Assembly (NCBI GenBank): GCA_024693365.1
Contig: JAILLF010000002.1
Location: 1 to 36,566 of the forward strand
Direction of reading: 5' to 3'
Origin: Acetatifactor sp.
GTDB lineage: Bacteria > Bacillota > Clostridia > Lachnospirales > Lachnospiraceae
DNA: 36,566 nucleotides
In this document: piece by piece, positions 32,744-36,566 of the stretch
Numbering within the stretch: the first letter of the stretch is position 1
How the letters are laid out: each line of letters opens with the position of its first letter
The notes under the pieces: generated by a model
Told to the model about the DNA's origin: nothing
The model's input: the letters and a program-made list of their open reading frames with translations, nothing else
Databases searched by the model: none
Translations under genes and position numbers: made by a program

Positions 32744-32764
32744 GGCGTTTATGATCAGAACGCC
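32744..32764 (+). other. Hairpin in the leader of the second sigma-fusion gene
   Basis: GGCGTT (32744-32749) and AACGCC (32759-32764) form a stem about 19 bp before the start codon, near the ribosome binding site. Confidence 0.5.
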
Positions 32765-32782
32765 TGGCCTGGGGGACCTCAT

Positions 32783-34450
32783 ATGAATACGGAAGAATTA
32801 TCAGAACACACAGATTATCTGTTTCGCGTGGCGATTGGCAAATGCGATTCCTTGGAAGAGGCGCAGGATCTTGTCCAGAGTACGTTGCTGGAAGGGCTTC
32901 TTGCGATAAGGAAGGGAACCATAATTGAAAGCGCAAAGAGCTGGCTTTCCACGGTGCTAAACAGAAAGTATTATGATCTGTTGCGTGAAAAGTATCGGAA
33001 ACCGCTGACCTTTTATGGAATGGATTATGACATACCATATGAAGAAGGCTATTCGCCCGAGACGCCAGATGACATGGAACTGAGCGAGGAGGAAAACCTT
33101 CGCCGTCTGGTTGCGCGCCAAACTTACGTCTATCGGGAAGTGCTGGTAAGGCATTACTTTCACGGGCAGTCGATTGAGACAATCGCAAACGCGCTGTCCA
33201 TTCCCGAGAATACTGTAAAAAGTCGCCTTCGCCTGGGCAGAGAGAAACTCAGAAAGGATTTAACCATGGAAAAATATGAAAAACAAAGCTATGAACCGGA
33301 AGTCCTGTGGATTTCCAGCAGCGGAAACGGCGGAATGAACGGAGAGCCGTATTCCTTAGTAAGAAATGACAAGATCACCATGAATCTTCTGATCCTGGCA
33401 TATGACAAGCCTGTCACAATTCCAGAGTTGGCAGATGCCATCGGAATTTCAACCACTTACGTTGAGCCCATCGTGGATCGTCTTGTGGACGGAGAATTGA
33501 TGAAACGCATCGGAGATAAGGTGTTTACGGACTTCATCATCTACACGGAAGCGGATATGGTAAATATGTTCGACGTGCAAAAAAGTCTTGCAAATACCTT
33601 GTGTCGGGATATTTGGCGCTATTTGGAGGAAGGGCTGGGAAATCTTCGCTGCACGGAGTATTATCAAAGACAGAATCCTTCCCAGGCCGCAAAGCTGGAG
33701 GGCTATTTTGTGCTTCATTCCACCTATCATTCCGTCATAAAGGTCCGGGATGAGGTTGCGGGCTTTTGGCCCTATTCCGAGTATCCTTACAGAAAAGACG
33801 GCGGCAGGTGGTTCGCCATGGGAAACCGCCATACAGCTGATTATGAGTATGACAAGAGTCCCTACAAAGGATATGACATCAGCGGTGAAGCAGGCGGAAG
33901 CATCGATCGTTTGCCCGGTGCCAGCCGTGTCGGATTATTTGATTATGACACGGATGCCTTGGGGCGCTCCCATACTGCGTATCACTACGAGGAGAATTTT
34001 GATAATGCCAGGGAAGGAATGATCAAGTTCCTCTACGCGATTCATACAGGCAATGAAAACATCCTTTCCGGAATCCCGGGGAAGCTTTTGGAGAACATGG
34101 ATACCTATCTCAAGCTGGATCTGGTGGAAAGACTCCCTGACGGCAAGCTAAAGCTGAATGTTCCCGTCCTCAGCAACGTGGAGCGGAAGGCCTTTTACGA
34201 TCTCATGGAGGAATATACGGAAAAGCTTTCGAGGGCATTTCATGATGAGTACCTGACAATGATCAAAAACCCCGTCACCGTGCCAAAGCAGCTGCAAAAG
34301 GACGTACCAGGATTCTTACGCTACCTTCACACCTGCGGTTTCTTCCCCAGCGCCCTGATCTACGAGGCGAAAAGCCGAGGGCTGTTTTTGAAGGATTATG
34401 CCAAGCCCGCTCCGCCGGTAATCATGGTAGTCACAAAGGAGGAAGCATAA
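32783..34450 (+). CDS. ECF-type sigma factor fused to a winged helix and a large C-terminal domain, 555 aa (paralog)
   Basis: Sigma region 2 lies at about 1-75 (EEAQDLVQSTLLEGL; SAKSWLSTVLNRKYYDLLRE) and region 4 at about 105-160 (ETIANALSIPENTVKSRLRLG). A linker with YEPEVL precedes a winged helix at 195-255 (TIPELADAIGISTTYVEPIV), then about 300 residues of unknown fold. These positions match the paralog at 22873, although overall identity is clearly low. The start ATG 32783 has GGGGG seven bases upstream. It is divergent from the normal ECF sigma. No anti-sigma gene follows; instead degenerate 36-bp repeats begin at its stop codon. Confidence 0.85.
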   Translation: MNTEELSEHTDYLFRVAIGKCDSLEEAQDLVQSTLLEGLLAIRKGTIIESAKSWLSTVLNRKYYDLLREKYRKPLTFYGMDYDIPYEEGYSPETPDDMELSEEENLRRLVARQTYVYREVLVRHYFHGQSIETIANALSIPENTVKSRLRLGREKLRKDLTMEKYEKQSYEPEVLWISSSGNGGMNGEPYSLVRNDKITMNLLILAYDKPVTIPELADAIGISTTYVEPIVDRLVDGELMKRIGDKVFTDFIIYTEADMVNMFDVQKSLANTLCRDIWRYLEEGLGNLRCTEYYQRQNPSQAAKLEGYFVLHSTYHSVIKVRDEVAGFWPYSEYPYRKDGGRWFAMGNRHTADYEYDKSPYKGYDISGEAGGSIDRLPGASRVGLFDYDTDALGRSHTAYHYEENFDNAREGMIKFLYAIHTGNENILSGIPGKLLENMDTYLKLDLVERLPDGKLKLNVPVLSNVERKAFYDLMEEYTEKLSRAFHDEYLTMIKNPVTVPKQLQKDVPGFLRYLHTCGFFPSALIYEAKSRGLFLKDYAKPAPPVIMVVTKEEA

Positions 34451-34594
34451 GGCAAGGCGTCAGGATTATGGCAGGGATTGAAGCACATGGCCGGCGCTAG
34501 ATTGTGGCAAAGGATGATGCGTATGGCTGGCGCAAGGTTATAAAATGGCATGGTACGTATGGCCTGTTCAAGGTTGTAATAAAGGATGTAACAT
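34448..34594 (+). repeat. Four degenerate 36-bp tandem repeats starting at the sigma-fusion stop codon
   Basis: Units start at about 34451, 34487, 34523 and 34559, each related to ATGGCTGGCGCAAGGTTRTG with GGATGATGCGT-like ends. In the frame of the upstream gene, after its TAA, they read 12-residue units around MAGARLWQRMMR before another stop at 34539-34541. They may be a decayed coding extension. Confidence 0.75.
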
Positions 34595-34611
34595 ATGATT
34601 TTTGTGAATAG

Positions 34612-34643
34612 AGATGCGGCGGTTTCAAATTACCGCTGCATCT
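34612..34643 (+). terminator. Terminator of the second sigma-fusion gene
   Basis: AGATGCGGCGGT (34612-34623) pairs with ACCGCTGCATCT (34632-34643), with one G-T pair, followed by TTATTTAT. Confidence 0.7.
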
Positions 34644-34680
34644 TTATTTATGTAAAAATTAGTTTTTCTCTTGTCATGCG

Positions 34681-35544
34681 TCAGGTCAAGTATTCCTCTA
34701 TGTAATCGGCAATTACTCTCGTATTTAGTGGCCGATACGAGCTTTCATGCAGCAGGATTACGTCCCGTCCAATGAGCAGTCCATTCTTTTCATATACGTC
34801 TAGTTTTGTAAGAGTGTTTTTGAAATAATTAGGATGATCCATCATCCCCAAATGTTCCACGTATCTAATCTCTCCAGTGTTTTTATTCATGGCAGTAAAA
34901 TCCGGATAAAAGTCTTTTATCTTTCCATTAACATTTAAAGGCAGTGGTTTTTCATACTTATATGGGATTCCCCATCTTGTCAATTCATCTGCAATTATTT
35001 TTTCTGATTTTGATCTAACTCTCTCCCCCCTATTTGTTATAAACTCCGTTCGATCATCTTCTTCAAAGTCTAAACCAACATATTCCTCCGCCTCAAAATA
35101 CTTAATTTTTTTCTCAACAGGCATATAATCTGGAGTGAACAGAGCTTGTTTTCCTTCATGCATTTTGCAATATGCGTCTGCCAAACGTTGTTCTGTTTTT
35201 AGTGCCCTCCGTAAAACATTTTTCTCTGTTTCCAGTATTGGTAATAGTCTGTCCCAATACTCATCCCTGGCCATTTCCTTTATTTGCGTCAGCCCATGTT
35301 TCTTGCCGATATATTTATCATCGATATAGTAATAATATTTCGTTTTCTTTTTCCTGCATATTAGTTTTTCTCTTATCTCTTTTTCCCTTGAAGGGTTCGC
35401 CTCATTAGACACTGTGCGCTTATTTCGTTCAAATACTATATGTTGTCTAATTCTTTCCAGTTTCTGAATGTTCTTTTGAATTTCCTTGTTGATATGTGTT
35501 CCCTTCCTTTCACTAAACTTGTTTTCCCCCTCTGGGCTGCTCAA
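34681..35544 (-). CDS. PD-(D/E)XK nuclease-like protein, 287 aa, start uncertain
   Basis: The N-terminal half is charged and helical (EIREKLICRKKKTKYYYYIDD and RRALKTEQRLADAYCKM). The C-terminal half has a nuclease-type core: RSKSEKIIADEL (Glu181), then the strand FYPDF with Asp215 and IRYVEHLGMMDHPNYFKN with Glu230. The lysine normal after the glutamate is replaced (EHLG), as in some divergent restriction-like enzymes. The gene is visibly AT-rich compared with its neighbours, suggesting transfer. No methyltransferase or helicase partner is adjacent. The only standard start is TTG 35544, inside the tandem repeat; a strong AAAGGAAGGG lies just after it but no usual start codon follows. Confidence 0.72.
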   Translation of the reverse strand: MSSPEGENKFSERKGTHINKEIQKNIQKLERIRQHIVFERNKRTVSNEANPSREKEIREKLICRKKKTKYYYYIDDKYIGKKHGLTQIKEMARDEYWDRLLPILETEKNVLRRALKTEQRLADAYCKMHEGKQALFTPDYMPVEKKIKYFEAEEYVGLDFEEDDRTEFITNRGERVRSKSEKIIADELTRWGIPYKYEKPLPLNVNGKIKDFYPDFTAMNKNTGEIRYVEHLGMMDHPNYFKNTLTKLDVYEKNGLLIGRDVILLHESSYRPLNTRVIADYIEEYLT

Positions 35545-35686
35545 TGCTCCACGGGGGGATTTCCAGGACTTACTTTCCTGGAATTTTCCCCCTCTGGGCT
35601 ACTCAACGCTCCACGGGGGGATTTTCCGGACTTACTTTCCTGGAATTTTCCCCCTCTGGGCTACTCAATGCTCCATAGGGGGATTC
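35522..35686 (-). repeat. 62-bp tandem repeat (about 2.7 copies) in the nuclease gene leader
   Basis: Copies begin (plus coordinates) at 35522, 35584 and 35646 at an exact 62-bp period. Read on the minus strand, each gives a hairpin with GGGGGA/TCCCCC outside and TTCCAGGA/TCCTGGAA inside (one copy has a G-T compensated form), plus a 23-nt linker with GGAGCRTTGAGTAG. The TTG of each linker opens a 21-codon frame that stops at the TTGA of the next copy; the copy nearest the gene supplies the TTG at 35544. Confidence 0.92.
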
Positions 35687-35762
35687 TAAAAATCTTGTTT
35701 ATGGACGGAATATGGCTCTAGTAGACATATATGAGCTTAAAGAGCTTTAATACTTGGGATAA

Positions 35763-35780
35763 TTGCTTAGAACTAAGCAA
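35763..35780. promoter_or_regulatory. 18-nt inverted repeat downstream of the nuclease gene promoter
   Basis: TTGCTTAGAACTAAGCAA is an eight-base inverted repeat around AA. It lies about 20 bp downstream of the -10, in the leader. Confidence 0.5.
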
Positions 35781-35801
35781 AAGATAATTTGAAGTGGTTT
35801 A

Positions 35802-35830
35802 ACTGTATCATTTAGCACATATGTTGTCAA
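35802..35830 (-). promoter_or_regulatory. Promoter of the nuclease-like gene
   Basis: TTGACA (35825-35830, minus strand, perfect) and TACAGT (35802-35807) are 17 bp apart. Transcripts would have a leader of about 250 nt holding the 18-nt palindrome and the 62-bp repeats. Confidence 0.8.
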
Positions 35831-35894
35831 GTTTACGTTAGAAATGTTTCTCGGGGTATGACGCGTTTCTGACGTTAGCTTCGCTAGGGGTGAG

Positions 35895-36030
35895 GAGAAG
35901 CGAATTCGAAATTGCTGCGCAATTTCGAATGTTCGCGGCATTCGCCGCAAACATTTTCGCGAAATAAAAAGCACCCAGGAGCAAGCAAGCTTGCTCTGGG
36001 CGCTTTATTATTTCGCTTTATTCGCTTCTC
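35895..36030. repeat. Multibranched inverted repeat downstream of tuf
   Basis: Outer arms GAGAAGCGAA (35895-35904) and TTCGCTTCTC (36021-36030) enclose three hairpins: ATTCGAAATTGC/GCAATTTCGAAT (35904-35930), GTTCGCGGC/GCCGCAAAC (35931-35952, one mismatch) and the tuf terminator (35968-36006). It may be a mobile palindromic unit inserted behind tuf or a large 3' UTR structure. No gene is seen between 35545 and 36043. Confidence 0.75.
35968..36006 (-). terminator. Terminator of tuf
   Basis: A long stem (35968-35986 with 35989-36006, one bulge and one mismatch) on the minus strand ends in AAAGC/GCTTT with a TTTTTATTT-type tail, 38 bp after the tuf stop codon. Confidence 0.8.
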
Positions 36031-36043
36031 ATTACTCGCGCAA

Positions 36044-36566
36044 TTACTCGATAATGGTAGCAACACGTCCGGAACCAACGGTACGGCCACCCTCACGGAT
36101 AGCGAAGGTAAGACCCTGCTCCATAGCGATGGGATGGATCAGCTCGATGGTCATCTCAACGTTATCACCAGGCATGCACATCTCAACACCTGCAGGCAGG
36201 TTGCAAACGCCGGTAACGTCGGTAGTTCTGAAATAGAACTGAGGACGATAGTTGTTGAAGAAAGGAGTATGACGGCCACCCTCATCCTTGGTCAGAACAT
36301 ACACCTGAGCGGTGAACTTCTTGTGGCACTTTACGCTACCGGGCTTAGCCAGCACCTGGCCACGCTCAATCTCAGTTCTCTGAACGCCACGAAGCAGAGC
36401 GCCGATGTTATCACCAGCCATAGCCTCGTCAAGCATCTTACGGAACATCTCGATACCGGTAACAACGGTCTTCTTGGTCTCTTCCTTGATACCAACGATT
36501 TCAACTTCCTCATTGAGGTGAAGGGTACCACGCTCTACACGGCCGGTAGCAACGGTACCACGACCG
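36044..36566 (-). CDS. tuf: Elongation factor Tu, C-terminal 174 residues (5' end beyond the window)
   Basis: The frame is open to the right edge and ends at 36044. It carries EF-Tu domain II and III sequence: [35 protein letters not shown] split across domain [29 protein letters not shown], and the domain III ends [17 protein letters not shown] and [16 protein letters not shown]. This delivers aminoacyl-tRNA to the ribosome. Domain I (GTPase) lies outside the window. Codon use is highly biased, as expected of a strongly expressed gene. Confidence 0.97.
   Translation of the reverse strand, partial: GRGTVATGRVERGTLHLNEEVEIVGIKEETKKTVVTGIEMFRKMLDEAMAGDNIGALLRGVQRTEIERGQVLAKPGSVKCHKKFTAQVYVLTKDEGGRHTPFFNNYRPQFYFRTTDVTGVCNLPAGVEMCMPGDNVEMTIELIHPIAMEQGLTFAIREGGRTVGSGRVATIIE

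Noticed and set aside
35522..35686. CRISPR array
   Set aside because: The 62-bp units are identical throughout rather than repeat plus unique spacer, and there are no cas genes.

Overview
The window looks like chromosomal DNA of a Firmicute of the Lachnospiraceae type (Clostridia). The reasons are a tuf gene (EF-Tu) at the right edge, strong AGGAGG-type ribosome binding sites on almost every gene, TTG starts, several ECF sigma factors, XRE and MerR regulators, lipoproteins with short lipoboxes, and an IS transposase remnant at the left edge. This placement is inference from gene style; no rRNA or tRNA is present to confirm it. I see no CRISPR array, prophage structural genes or replication origin.

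Layout. 1-2000: transposase tail with terminator, an AT-rich lipoprotein, and two small unknown genes transcribed divergently. 2085-7095: a four-gene plus-strand operon with a clear promoter, encoding an SGNH-type membrane-anchored esterase/acyltransferase, an MBOAT acyltransferase, an FkbH-like HAD enzyme and a dedicated acyl carrier protein. It is followed by a 170-nt long nested inverted repeat and a terminator. 7479-10192: the pmbA/tldD pair. 10301-17821: lipoprotein, spermidine-synthase-like methyltransferase, GH2 glycosidase, a MutS2-like ATPase without Smr domain, a small SAM methyltransferase, a 261-bp MITE-like element and an unknown membrane protein. 17967-22201: cytidylate-kinase-like protein, ArsB/NhaD-type transporter, gpmI and a small lipoprotein. 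22306-34450: a regulator-rich block. It holds two paralogous ECF sigma factors fused to a winged helix and a roughly 250-300-residue unknown domain, a conventional ECF sigma/anti-sigma pair, a MerR regulator with a duplicated effector domain, an XRE-TPR regulator, a DUF4272 protein, a tandem GNAT and an LprI-like lipoprotein. 34681-36043: an AT-rich PD-(D/E)XK-nuclease-like gene with a leader built of 62-bp hairpin repeats, then a multibranched inverted repeat behind tuf.

How genes work together. In the 2085-7095 operon, FkbH would load a three-carbon (glyceryl-type) acyl group on the ACP, the MBOAT would move it across the membrane, and the SGNH protein would place it on an extracellular polymer. 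This is family-based inference and is the best candidate for an undescribed pathway here. The two sigma/winged-helix fusions share the same domain spacing and have no obvious anti-sigma gene beside them, so they may sense signals through their own C-terminal domain.

Repeats are unusually rich: six copies of a GTGTCA...TGACAC REP-like palindrome (three at an exact 34-bp period), a MITE-like element, several perfect operator-like palindromes next to good promoters, and degenerate 36-bp and 62-bp tandem repeats attached to gene ends.
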